A stretch of DNA of 64,000 nt. It comes from GCA-2687025 sp964473525. GTDB taxonomy: Bacteria > Poribacteria > WGA-4E > GCA-2687025. The stretch lies in NCBI GenBank assembly GCA_964473525.1, contig CAYYPK010000008.1, positions 124,001 to 188,000 of the forward strand. The letters run 5' to 3'. A program made the translations under genes and the position numbers. Below are positions 8,659 to 18,600 of this stretch, piece after piece. Below the pieces are notes generated by a model. The model ran no database searches, was not told where the DNA came from, and worked only from the letters and a program-made list of their open reading frames with translations. How positions within the stretch are numbered: the first letter of the stretch is position 1; each line of letters begins with the position of its first letter.

Positions 8659-11433
8659 ATGCTGGACGCATACCACACAGATGCTGCGCGCGGTCGGTGG
8701 CGCGCGCCCGTTCTCCTGTTCGTGGGGTGCGGTGTGATCGCTGTGGCCTTGCTCTGGCCGTTGCGCGACTCCGAGCGCTTTCTGCTCGACGCCCACTACC
8801 GATGGCGTGGGCCACATCTCGTGGACTCACAGATCATGCTAGTCACCGCCGACGACCTGTCGCTCCGCGCGCTGGGTCCCCCGCCATGGAGCGCAGAAAC
8901 ATACGCCCATCTGCTAACGACGATCTTGGCCGGCGACCCCAAGTTGGTGGTGTGGATGCTGCCGATGGGCCCAGACGCGGAAGCGGGGATGGTCGAGGCG
9001 ATTGAGGCGGATCTGTCGAGGACGCTCCGGTCGACCCTGTACCTCCCCGCGCTCCTGGAGGACCACCCGTACGACGTGTCCCGCTCTTCGATTACCGCTC
9101 GCCATCCTGGTCTGGAGGCTCACGCTGTCACGTCAGCGGTTACACACGTTGCGACGCACGGCGATGGCGTCGCCAGGTTCGCCTATCTGGGGTATGAAGC
9201 AGGTGGCGACAGCGGCGCGATGCTGGAGACGGTCGTCGCCGCGAGGCTCGGGGCTGAGCCAACGCGCGCGCCTACGGACGCCGACGGTCGTTTCCTGGTT
9301 GGCTACGCGGGGCCTCCCGGGACGTTCCCCCGCGTACCGCTCGCGCATCTCCTTGACGGTCAGCTAGACCCCAGCCTTCTGCGTGGCAAGATCGCAATCG
9401 TGGCGCCCGCCGCCACGGCGATCGAACGGCAAGTCATGACACCCACGTCAGGCCGCGAGCCCATGCCAGTGGCGGAAGTGTTCGCAAACGTCCTGAACAC
9501 GCACCTGGAAGCGCGCTACGTGTGGCAACCGTCCCGCGCCACGCTCGCGGCGGCCGCCGCGCTATACGGCGTCTTCGCAGGGGTGCTGTTCCTGCGCCTC
9601 GAAGCGGCGCGAGCTGCCGTAGCGGCCCTCGCGCTGCTCGTGGGGGCGCTGGTCTCCGCGCATCTGTGCTTCGTGTACGCCGACATCTGGCTTGACACAC
9701 GGCCCACACTCGCCGCAACGACGTTCGCTCTCGTATGCGCCGTGGCCGTTGATTACCGTCGGCTAATCGCTACGTCCTCGGAGGCGGCGCGCGAACTGTC
9801 CGAGGGCTCGCCGGGCCTGCATCGACACTCTCAGGCCGCCGACTCCGACGAAGCGGTTTGGCGCGAACTTGCACAGGCGGCCAGCATGTTCCTGGATGTC
9901 GAGGGGGTCGCCTTCCTCGAGCGCGAAACAGACACAGACCGGCTCACGCTGACCTATCGACATCCCGAGGGCGGCGACTCGCCATATGTGGAGACCCGCT
10001 ACTCTCTTACGCATCGCCACATTGCCCATGTCGCGCAGGGATCGCCGGCGCTCGTTCAGGGCTTCGTGTCCAACGCGGGGGTGGATACATACCTGGTACC
10101 CCTGATGAGCTTCGGGCGACTTGTGGCGGTGCTGGCCCTCAGCCGACAGACCGCGCGCGCATACTTCGAGGAGCGAAGGGAGTCCATCGTGCACCTCGGC
10201 GACCAGATGACCGCAGAGCTCACTCGGCGTGGGACAACGCGGCACGCGCGCGCCAGGTCGTCTACCGTAGCGAGGCTGTCTTCGCTCTTTGTGAGGCGAG
10301 CGACCGGACCCGACCTGCCAAAGCTGGCGCATTCCATAGTGGAGGAGCGCCAGCGCGTCGAAACCGTGATGAACAACCTCGGAGATGGCGTTGCGTTCTA
10401 CGACCTGCTCGGACGATCGGTGCTCTACAACGATCAAGCCCTAGACATGGCGGCCCAGCTCGAGGGTGACGCGGACATACGCCTTCTGCACGACGTGATG
10501 TACGCAGTCGTCGCAACCGCCAGTCCCGACCAGGGTGCCGAGGCCAGCCGCGGGCTCGCGCACGAGATGATTGAGAACCTGCTCGTGCGCGGTCGGAACA
10601 CCAGTTTTCTCGTTGAGGTCGGCGGGGAGCGGAAGAGGTATTACCAGGTGGCCCTGACCGCAGTCCGACGCGCCGACGGCGCGGGCGTGGTTGGGATCGC
10701 ATGCGTCCTGAGCGATGTCTCCATATACGAGCAGATCACCGAATACAAGGACGTCATGGGCGCCATCGAGTCCCGAGGTCGCAACTACCTGACGCCCATA
10801 CTGGGATACGGGCCGATCCTGCTGGGAACAGATCTGACGGAACAGCAACGGCAGATGATGGACGCGATCCACCGAAATGCCGTGGACCTCGCCGCTACCC
10901 TCGACGAGTTCAGGAACCACACGGAACTGCACACAGGCCCTGCGGGGGCACACAATGCCGCCGCCGGTCGAGCGCCGATCGACCTCATGGAGATGGCGCG
11001 CGACGTCGCCGCCTGGAAGCGGCAGGACGACGTCAATGTCGTGGTGATTCACCAGGACGAATTGGTCGAACGCGTTTGGGGGGTACGCAGCCTCGTCGAG
11101 GCTGTCATAGCGCGGTTGGTCGACATGCTATGGGAACACCTTCCTCCCGAATCCGAGGTCCGGCTCAGGGTGGAGTGGACCACGGCTGGGTCGGTGAGTG
11201 TCGAGGTATACGAGGAGGGCTACGGCGTGCCTCAAGACGCGCTTGACGCCGCCATCAGCGAGCTGTCCGACGACAGCGCCGAACCTGTCGAGGTCGGGCC
11301 CTCTGACCTGGGGAGTCTCACTCTCCGCCAGATCCGCCACATCGTGACGGATATGCACGCCGGCGAGATCACCTGCGAGAGCCATCTAGGCCGCGGAATG
11401 AAGTTCTCAATGTCTTTCCGCACCGTTCTCTAG
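8659..11433 (+). CDS. CHASE2-GAF-PAS histidine-kinase-like sensor lacking the phospho-accepting His
   Basis: Start ATG 8659 follows the pgsB stop by 10 bases. A GTG at 8620 would overlap pgsB. An N-terminal membrane segment (about 16-35) leads into a CHASE2-type extracytoplasmic domain (about 40-290; the DAHYRWRGP and VTADDLSLRALG blocks), then three membrane segments (about 295-365), a GAF-like domain (about 395-525), a PAS-like domain (about 570-690) and a HisKA/HATPase-like region (about 695-925). At the H-box, where kinases read SHELRTPLTSILGY, this protein reads ESRGRNYLTPILGY, so Ser stands in the His position. The ATP-binding motifs are also eroded (YEEGYGVP instead of DNGPGIP). I therefore expect a pseudokinase: a membrane sensor or scaffold rather than an active phospho-donor. 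Its place between pgsB and pgsC suggests it senses the envelope or polymer for this pathway. Confidence 0.75.
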   Translation: MLDAYHTDAARGRWRAPVLLFVGCGVIAVALLWPLRDSERFLLDAHYRWRGPHLVDSQIMLVTADDLSLRALGPPPWSAETYAHLLTTILAGDPKLVVWMLPMGPDAEAGMVEAIEADLSRTLRSTLYLPALLEDHPYDVSRSSITARHPGLEAHAVTSAVTHVATHGDGVARFAYLGYEAGGDSGAMLETVVAARLGAEPTRAPTDADGRFLVGYAGPPGTFPRVPLAHLLDGQLDPSLLRGKIAIVAPAATAIERQVMTPTSGREPMPVAEVFANVLNTHLEARYVWQPSRATLAAAAALYGVFAGVLFLRLEAARAAVAALALLVGALVSAHLCFVYADIWLDTRPTLAATTFALVCAVAVDYRRLIATSSEAARELSEGSPGLHRHSQAADSDEAVWRELAQAASMFLDVEGVAFLERETDTDRLTLTYRHPEGGDSPYVETRYSLTHRHIAHVAQGSPALVQGFVSNAGVDTYLVPLMSFGRLVAVLALSRQTARAYFEERRESIVHLGDQMTAELTRRGTTRHARARSSTVARLSSLFVRRATGPDLPKLAHSIVEERQRVETVMNNLGDGVAFYDLLGRSVLYNDQALDMAAQLEGDADIRLLHDVMYAVVATASPDQGAEASRGLAHEMIENLLVRGRNTSFLVEVGGERKRYYQVALTAVRRADGAGVVGIACVLSDVSIYEQITEYKDVMGAIESRGRNYLTPILGYGPILLGTDLTEQQRQMMDAIHRNAVDLAATLDEFRNHTELHTGPAGAHNAAAGRAPIDLMEMARDVAAWKRQDDVNVVVIHQDELVERVWGVRSLVEAVIARLVDMLWEHLPPESEVRLRVEWTTAGSVSVEVYEEGYGVPQDALDAAISELSDDSAEPVEVGPSDLGSLTLRQIRHIVTDMHAGEITCESHLGRGMKFSMSFRTVL

Positions 11434-11452
11434 GGGTCGAGTCGCCGACGCC

Positions 11453-14400
11453 ATGAAACAGACCGTGCTTGCTGCGGGATTCCTCCCGCTGGCCATCTTC
11501 CCCGAGAACGGGCTCGCGCATTCAGCGCTTCCCCCGATCTTCATCGGTCTGATACTCCTGACGTTCTTTGCCGAGGCGTACGGCTGGGTGTACACCGCCC
11601 TAATCATCCCTGGGTATCTCGCGCCGGTGTGGATCGTGCACCCGTGGGCGGGCTGCGTGGTCGTCGTTGAGTGCGTGATCACGTATGCAGTGGTTCGGGG
11701 CGTTTCGGACTATCTGTCCAGATTTGGTCTGTGGGACGACTTCTTCGGCCGCGACAGATTCTTCGCGTTCGTGATCGTCAGCATCGCAGTGCGCCTTGTG
11801 TGCGAGACGTGGCTCTTCCCGACCATCGGCGAGGCGGCAGTGAGGGCCCTTGGCGTCACGTTCGACTACCACAACCGCCTACACAGTGTAGGGTTCGTCA
11901 TCGTCCCGCTTCTGGCGAACTCCTTTTGGAAGCCTGGCATCAGGAGGGGCCTCCTCCCTGCCGCGTTCGTGATGGCATCGACGTACGTGGTCGTGCGCTA
12001 TGTGCTGATTCCCTACACGAACTACTCCGTCGCCCGGTTCGACCTGTTGTACGAAGACGTAGCGCGTGGCTTGGACTCCGGTCCCAAGGTGTACATCATG
12101 CTGGTCGCCGGCGCATGGATGGCGTCCCGCGTGAACCTGAAGTACGGCTGGGACATGGGCGGCATACTGGTGCCGACGCTACTCATGCTCGCATGGACCA
12201 CCCCGACGAAGATCGTGGCCACCGCCGCCGAGGCCGCGCTCATCGCCGTGATAGCCGCCTTCATCCTCAAGCGCCGCTTCCTCGAGTCCACGACTATCGA
12301 AGGACCACGTAGGACCCTCATGGTGTTCTCCGTCGGTATGCTGCTAAAGCTGATCGTGGGACACGCCGCGTCGTTAGCGGGTGTGGGCTTCCGCGCGACC
12401 GACCTGTACGGGTTCGGGTACCTGCTGCCGACTCTCCTCGCCGACAAGATTCTGACGAAGAACAGCCTGGGCATCGTCATGATTCCGGTGCTCCGCACGT
12501 CGCTAGTTGGGTTCGCCTTCGCCAACGGCGTCGGCTTTGGGCTGTACGTCGCGTCGGACTATCTCACTGCGGCGACGTCTAGCACAGAGGCTGCAGCCAC
12601 CATCGAGGCACGCCACGCGTCGCTGGCTTCCGTCCTCGCCTTGGACCGAGCGCGCATTCTGCCGGGGTCGGCGCGAAACATGTACGACAGACCTATGGCG
12701 CGGGACCTGGCGACCTTCCGTGGCGCGTTCGCGACCCTCCGAGACGGAGAGGGACCCGCGTACGCTGAGGCCCTCACTGCCCTGGCGGACCTGGACATGC
12801 ACGTCTTGCGCGTTCAGGACGACGAGACGGGCATTGCTTCCCTTTGTGTCCGCGAAACCGGAACACCGTCGCGGCGTCCCGCGGTGGGGTCTGACAGGGA
12901 TTTCGGAGCCGATCGGCGCGGGCTCCACGGGTGGGGTATCTACATCCTCAACGAGAATCCGCAAGCGGACATTGTGATAGAGGCGCCACGACCTCACGCC
13001 GAGTCGCTGACCCTGGATGCGGCAGAGGCCCTGTATTCCGCGCTGGGCGCTCGAGCTCTCCTCATCGCGGGCGCCCACCCCGCCGCCGGCCGAGACGGCT
13101 CCTCCGATGTCCTTCGGGAGCGCGACACGGTCTACCACGAAGCGCACCTCGCCTTCCGCGACACCACGATCCTCCAGGTCCGAGAAGCGTCTGACGGCTC
13201 ATCGGAGCTGTGGGTAAAGCGAGGAATTCCCGCCGATGGACTGGACTTAGCGCGCCTCCGCGACGCTATAGGCGAGTTCCGCCTCAAGTGGGAGGAGGCC
13301 GGGAGCGAGGATGTCCAGCGCAGAGACAGCCGGGGCAGCTTCCTGACACTCTCTCTCTCGCGAGCGGCGCGTCGCAGAGCCGTCACGTCCCACTCCCAAT
13401 CGCGAGTTGGTGTGCTGGAGACCTCGGCGAGTTCGTTCGGCCCGGTCGTCGAGCATGTCCGCTCGGGCGGTGATGTCTTTGCGCCAAGGGGATCCAACCT
13501 GTATGAGCCTCCCACGATGGCCGAACTCCTCTACTTCGACGAAGCGGTCCTCGCCCCAATAGTCGCGTTTCTGCGAGCGTGGCAGCCTGGCGCGGCGTTG
13601 GACGAGTTGGACGTCGTCGCCGTTGCCGCGTCTCGCTTCGGATACGAGGTGCGGGCCGACGAATCGGACCGCTCACTCCTCATCGTTCTGCGGGAAGGTC
13701 CAGCGGGCGAACAACCACGTCGGTATTGGGGAACCTACGCGTACCGTGGTGGAGAAGCCGACGCGCTTGTCGTAGAGGTCCCGCGTCCGAATGGCGAGTT
13801 CGGCACGCTGGAACTAGGCGCGCGTCTGGCCGACGAGCTGTCCGCACGCGCGTTGTTCGTACCCGGCGCTCATTGGGCCGCCAACCAGGATGGGGCGACT
13901 GACTGGACAGCCGACAGCAATGCCGCCACCGTGTTCCACCTCGCGCACCAAGTGATCCTGCGAGACAGCGCTTGGGAGGAGGAGCCGCTGGTCGTGCAGG
14001 TCCGCGGGTTCCGGCCGCGAGATCGTCAATGGCAGGCGACGGGTGGGTCTACCTATGTGGCGGCCACGAGGCACGACGTTGTTCTCAGTCTGGGCATCGA
14101 AACGCCCCCGGAGTCGGCGCCAGCTCACGGCATCGCGGAGTTGGAGGTGGCCCTTCTGACGCTTGGATACACGGTTGGCTACTTCGACGGCGGCCCGGCG
14201 CACATCCTGTTTGGAGCGCGAGACAACGCGCAACTCGGCTATATGACCAGCCACGGGGCAGGCACGTTCGCGCACGTTTGGGTGTCTGAGCGCGTACGCT
14301 CCCACTACCGGCAGGGATCGCTGCCGGACTCGTTCGCGGACCTGGCGGCGCAGACCGGTCTTGCCCAAAGCCACGCCAACATTGAGGACTGGCTCATGGC

Positions 14401-14749
14401 GCGTCCGGCGCCAACAGCCGCCGATAGCTTGACGAGCGACATCGAGTTCACGAGCGAATTCCTGCGGCTCGCGAGAGCTTACAGGCGCAGCGGCAACGCA
14501 GCCGTCGTCGTGAGACTGCTCGATCTCGCGAACGCTGCCGGCGCGTCCTTGTCCCTGGTAACCGAGCGCACGTCGGGTCACGCGCATCTGGCCGCGTGGC
14601 ACGGTGGAGGCGTCGTAATCCGCATGACCGGTGAGTCGGACCTTGATGGGTCGACACTGCACGCAGAGCTCCTCGACAGCGAGGCATTCGCTCGCTATGC
14701 GAGGGGCGACGGCGAAGCACTGATCGTGCGCCCTGGCGCTCCCGACTGA
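11453..14749 (+). CDS. pgsC: PgsC/CapC-like membrane protein, duplicated membrane part fused to a large domain
   Basis: PgsC/CapC is the small multi-spanning membrane partner of PgsB (about 150 residues in Bacillus). Here 1098 residues begin with two PgsC-like units. The first, from about residue 24, contains FIGLILLTFFAEAYGW and ALIIPGYLAPVW. The second, from about 213, contains NLKYGWDMGGILVPTLLMLAW. Together they give about ten or more membrane segments up to about residue 385. The remaining 700 residues are soluble. They hold two copies of an alpha/beta domain, near 490-600 and 755-870, each built as G-x-Y, then E-x-P-R-P, then A-R-A-L-hh-x-G-A-H, then H-x-A-H and Q-V-R. The same domain forms the separate protein at 14754-15632, which has His where these copies have Arg. 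The gene ends 4 bases from the converging gene. The membrane part is confidently PgsC-like; the role of the extension is unknown. Confidence 0.8.
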   Translation: MKQTVLAAGFLPLAIFPENGLAHSALPPIFIGLILLTFFAEAYGWVYTALIIPGYLAPVWIVHPWAGCVVVVECVITYAVVRGVSDYLSRFGLWDDFFGRDRFFAFVIVSIAVRLVCETWLFPTIGEAAVRALGVTFDYHNRLHSVGFVIVPLLANSFWKPGIRRGLLPAAFVMASTYVVVRYVLIPYTNYSVARFDLLYEDVARGLDSGPKVYIMLVAGAWMASRVNLKYGWDMGGILVPTLLMLAWTTPTKIVATAAEAALIAVIAAFILKRRFLESTTIEGPRRTLMVFSVGMLLKLIVGHAASLAGVGFRATDLYGFGYLLPTLLADKILTKNSLGIVMIPVLRTSLVGFAFANGVGFGLYVASDYLTAATSSTEAAATIEARHASLASVLALDRARILPGSARNMYDRPMARDLATFRGAFATLRDGEGPAYAEALTALADLDMHVLRVQDDETGIASLCVRETGTPSRRPAVGSDRDFGADRRGLHGWGIYILNENPQADIVIEAPRPHAESLTLDAAEALYSALGARALLIAGAHPAAGRDGSSDVLRERDTVYHEAHLAFRDTTILQVREASDGSSELWVKRGIPADGLDLARLRDAIGEFRLKWEEAGSEDVQRRDSRGSFLTLSLSRAARRRAVTSHSQSRVGVLETSASSFGPVVEHVRSGGDVFAPRGSNLYEPPTMAELLYFDEAVLAPIVAFLRAWQPGAALDELDVVAVAASRFGYEVRADESDRSLLIVLREGPAGEQPRRYWGTYAYRGGEADALVVEVPRPNGEFGTLELGARLADELSARALFVPGAHWAANQDGATDWTADSNAATVFHLAHQVILRDSAWEEEPLVVQVRGFRPRDRQWQATGGSTYVAATRHDVVLSLGIETPPESAPAHGIAELEVALLTLGYTVGYFDGGPAHILFGARDNAQLGYMTSHGAGTFAHVWVSERVRSHYRQGSLPDSFADLAAQTGLAQSHANIEDWLMARPAPTAADSLTSDIEFTSEFLRLARAYRRSGNAAVVVRLLDLANAAGASLSLVTERTSGHAHLAAWHGGGVVIRMTGESDLDGSTLHAELLDSEAFARYARGDGEALIVRPGAPD

Positions 14750-14753
14750 TGAC

Positions 14754-15632
14754 CTACCAGCGCGTCAGCTCGTCCACAAGAGCGACGAACGCATCGAACG
14801 CCCCTACATCTTCCGCCAGCAGATCGCGCGCCTCGCGCGAGAGTTCCAGGTGGATGAAAGTGTCATCAGTGTGACGGCGGATGTGTCGCCCCTGTTCGTT
14901 CGTGGTTGCCCCGAACGCGTGTGTGTCGCGAGGATAGATCGCGACCGAATCGGGACCGAGGATCGCGGCGAGCCCATCTGCGACGCGGGCGATCAAGGTG
15001 GATTTGCCGACGACATCGCTGCCGTCGCTTAACACGGCCGACACGGCGTCCGACAGCTCGCCGTGCTTCTCGCGCGCGTAGCCGTGGATCTGCAACACCG
15101 CCGTATCCGGCCACTCGGCGCACATGGCCTCGGTCACCGCCTGGAAATGTGTGAGCCGTGTATGCGCAACATCGGCGTCGGGAGTCACGTGGCGCTGCGC
15201 GGTGTTTAGACAGAGCCCTCGCGCCCCGGAGGCCACGAACACGCGCCTTGCGAGCTTCCCGGTGCCGCGGTCGTAGTAAGCGTGGGGCGCTTGCAGGACG
15301 ACTGAGCGAGCGCGCTGTTGGTCGGCTTTGTCCGCCCGGAACGCGTAGAACCCGCCGCCTTGAGGCTCCGCGTCTTCGCGCAAGACGCCAAACGTCTCGT
15401 CCGCGATGAGCAGACGGTCCATCCGGAAGCCGAGGGAGCGCAGACCCTCCAAAGCGTTGGTCGCATCGTCCCCTAGCGACAGACGTGTGAGGTCTCGCAT
15501 GCGCGTGAATTCCTTCGCAGACGGCTTCACGAACTCTTGGGAGCGGACCTCGCGAGACCAGCGCCGCAGGATCTGCTCAGCATCGGCTGTTACACGCCCG
15601 CTGATAAGCGCGGCGACGAGGAGGCAGATCAT
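14754..15632 (-). CDS. Secreted hydrolase-like protein related to the PgsC extension domain
   Basis: The start chosen is the ATG at 15632, which overlaps the TGA of the upstream gene as ATGA and begins a clear signal peptide (MICLLVAALISGRVTADA). An earlier in-frame start at 15665 would hide the signal peptide behind 11 polar residues. The mature protein (about 275 residues) has a core at about residues 95-200: G-F-Y-A-F-R, then Q-A-P-H-A-Y-Y-D-x-G-T, then N-T-A-Q-R-H, then D-x-D-V-A-H, and Q-I-H-G-Y. The spaced His and Asp residues look like a metal-dependent hydrolase. The order recalls zinc amidohydrolases and poly-gamma-glutamate hydrolases, but I cannot assign a family. Two copies with several of these His replaced sit in the C-terminus of the neighbouring pgsC-like gene. 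I infer a polymer-trimming or releasing enzyme in the periplasm or outside. It could also be a peptidoglycan amidase. Confidence 0.7.
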   Translation of the reverse strand: MICLLVAALISGRVTADAEQILRRWSREVRSQEFVKPSAKEFTRMRDLTRLSLGDDATNALEGLRSLGFRMDRLLIADETFGVLREDAEPQGGGFYAFRADKADQQRARSVVLQAPHAYYDRGTGKLARRVFVASGARGLCLNTAQRHVTPDADVAHTRLTHFQAVTEAMCAEWPDTAVLQIHGYAREKHGELSDAVSAVLSDGSDVVGKSTLIARVADGLAAILGPDSVAIYPRDTHAFGATTNEQGRHIRRHTDDTFIHLELSREARDLLAEDVGAFDAFVALVDELTRW

Positions 15633-18600
15633 CTCATGGCTCCTTGTTCGGCGGACACCCGCCACGCGCGCACGCGGTCAGATCCTGGCTGTTCGGTTAG
15701 GACGAAGAATCGCACCGCCGCAGAGCCGCTGCCGCGCAGCTCAACGCGGACGGCGTGCTCGCCTGCCGGGAGGTCCTCGCGTAGCGGGAACAGGCATGTG
15801 CGTGACTGGGAGGGATTGTATATCGCAGCGTCAAGGAACACGCTGTCAGAGGGTTCGGCAGAGACGCTGTATTGGCGGGTTAGCGGCGTATAGCCGGTCG
15901 AGGCGCCGCCTGTGACCGCACTTCCGACGACCGCGCGCACCGTGACGTCCTCCGCCGGCTGTCCCTTGATGCCCACGGGTGTGACCACGATATTCAGCGT
16001 CACGGACTCGCTCGACTGCTTCGGCGCCCTCAGTGTCATCGGCGCGCCACCATCCAGCAGATGGACGGTGCGTAGACGAAGCATCCGCGCGTCCATCGTG
16101 AGCATTGGCGTTTGGTCCATGTAAGCGACGCTCCGACCGTCCGGCGCCCCGGAGAGGCGCTCAATACGCAGCATGTGACGCCCAGTAGCGATGTCTGGCG
16201 TCACCATTCGCCCGATCGCCGTGAGAGGCGTGTAACTGGCGAGCGGAGCCGCGTCAAGCCAGAGCCGTATCGGGGACGCCGGCCGCGACGCCTCCGACCC
16301 GACGCCGTAGAGCAGCCGAACCGCCGTCGGGACACTGGTGTCGGGCGCGTCGTGGTTGACGACATTGATCAGCACGTCTTCATCGAACGGAACCGCTGCG
16401 TACGTAGTCGGCGTAGTGTCGGCAGCCCGGGCTTCCCCGACGAACTCCACTAGCCGAAAAGCCTCCATCGGATTCTCGGGGGAGAGGGAGACGCCCCGCG
16501 CTCCCTCCCGATCCGGCGCCGGCTGCCTGGTTCTCACGTAAGGCCTAGCAAGCTGAATCGGCGTGGCGCCGTGGTTGGCGTCGGCTATAGGCAGCGGCGC
16601 CCAGATGGTCCTTGTCGTCGGCGCGACTACCTCGACACTCGCGCCGCCTGAATCCCTAGCGCCTGGAACGTTGGATAGCACTGGCGCGTTGTCGGATCGC
16701 GTGTGGGCGCGCGCGTGCAACAACCCAGACGACCGCAGAACAAGGCGAACGGCGGCGACCGGTGGCCTCAGGTACCACACGCTGGCGAGACTCGGTCGCT
16801 CGCCATATCCCCCTTCGTGAGGGTACGACGCCAGAGGATCGGGTTCCCACCCAATCGCAAACGACCCTCCCGCCAGGTGGCTTCCTTGGGCATCCGAGAA
16901 CGTGTAGCAAACCTTGGTCGTCCCATCTGCAGTTGGTTCGCCCGCGGACGTTCGGAGGGTTAACCGCAGGCACGTCGAGCCGTCGTATGGAGGCGACAGA
17001 GACAGCTCCATCTCTCCATCCACAGCAGACGCGTAGCTCTGTGCGGTGACCTGGGGATATATTGGCTGCCAGTCGCCCTGGCGAGCGCGTGCGGGCCATC
17101 CACGACTCGGGTCCATAGCAGCGGGGTCGGACAGCGCGAGCCGCAATCCCACCGCCCGCTTCTCTGTGTTGCGTAGGTACACCGTCAGTGGACCGCGAGC
17201 TAGGGGGATTCCTACCGGGCCGGCGTCGCCAGCGCGACTCCGACGTGGGGCGCCGACCGAGGTGAGTTGCTCGATGTCCAACATGCCGTCCGCATCGACC
17301 AGCAGCGTGCCAGGCCCGATGACGTTGACGACGGATTCGCCGCCACGCGCGACGGCTGAGGGAGCGTCGTCGGCCACGAACAGGCGGAGAAGCGCCTGCC
17401 TGGCCCCGGCGAACTGCACCTCAATGGCGTAGTCGCCCGCACGGAGATCCGTCCCCAACGGAATGACTACACCGGGCATGGGGCGAAGGTTCCACGCTGC
17501 TCCGGGGGACACGACCACACTATTGCTGATCCCGCTGGCGGCCAGATCGAACACGTAGCGGCGGCTTAGGTCCGTGCGTCCGAGTGAACCAGTCGCGGTC
17601 GCAACGCGCTGGCCGACTGGACGGACATTTACAGTTAGCTGTGGCGCGGATCCCGGAGCGCAGAGGTAACCGGCAACGTTGACGGACATGGCGCTGTTAG
17701 ACGACTTGACCGCTCGGTAGACGGTGGTCCTGCTTTCCGACAGCGCATCGTATGTACGCCGCATGCGACCGCGCCTTGAGGACCCATCGCGCACGTGGGT
17801 GATCCACAGCGTCGCGCTAGGAGCCGACGGCTCCACCTCGACACTCACCAGTGGCTGTCCTGCTGGGAGACCGTATAGGGCAACTATCCCGGAGGCGTCG
17901 GTCAGCGGCTGCGACATGTACACGACGCCGTCCACGCGAACTGCCAGCGTAGCTGGTGACGAGTCTGCGCGCGAATATGCGACACGGACGTCTCCTGCCA
18001 GGGCGTGTGTGTCTAACTCAACAGGCGCGCCCTGGCGTATTTGGAAGTAAGCCGACCCAACCGCGTACGCGGTCTCACGCAGGGAGAGGTCCGCCTCCTC
18101 GAGGACGCCTACGCGCGTCGACGGCTGCTCGGGCTGGAGGCTGAGCCACTTCCATACCCGAGGACGGTCGGGGCGCGTCCGCGCGGCGTCGACCCGTCGA
18201 CGCGGCGTCACCACGGTTACGATGTCCCTGGCGTGCAGGAGCCGTTCGGCGTTGGTTGGCTCTATCCGGCTCCACCGGGAGAACGTAGACACGGATGCGT
18301 CCACGACGGCCTCGTCCTCGTCCGCACGCACATACGAAACCGGGGATGCGCCGTCCGTGAGCTTGGCAAATCTGATAAGCGTGTCCGCGCCGTCTGCCCA
18401 CACCCGCAGGATGCCGCTCTTCGGCGGCCGGATGTACGCATACGTCTCGGGCGATATTTCTCCAGGCGTCCCACTCACCACCGCTGCGCTGCTGCGCCCC
18501 TCGGTTGGGACGTCCATGCGCCCGGATACGCCACCCGTCGCCATCCAGAACTGCACGGCATGGGAGCCAGCGTAGCCGGAAGGACGACCTCGCACGCCAA

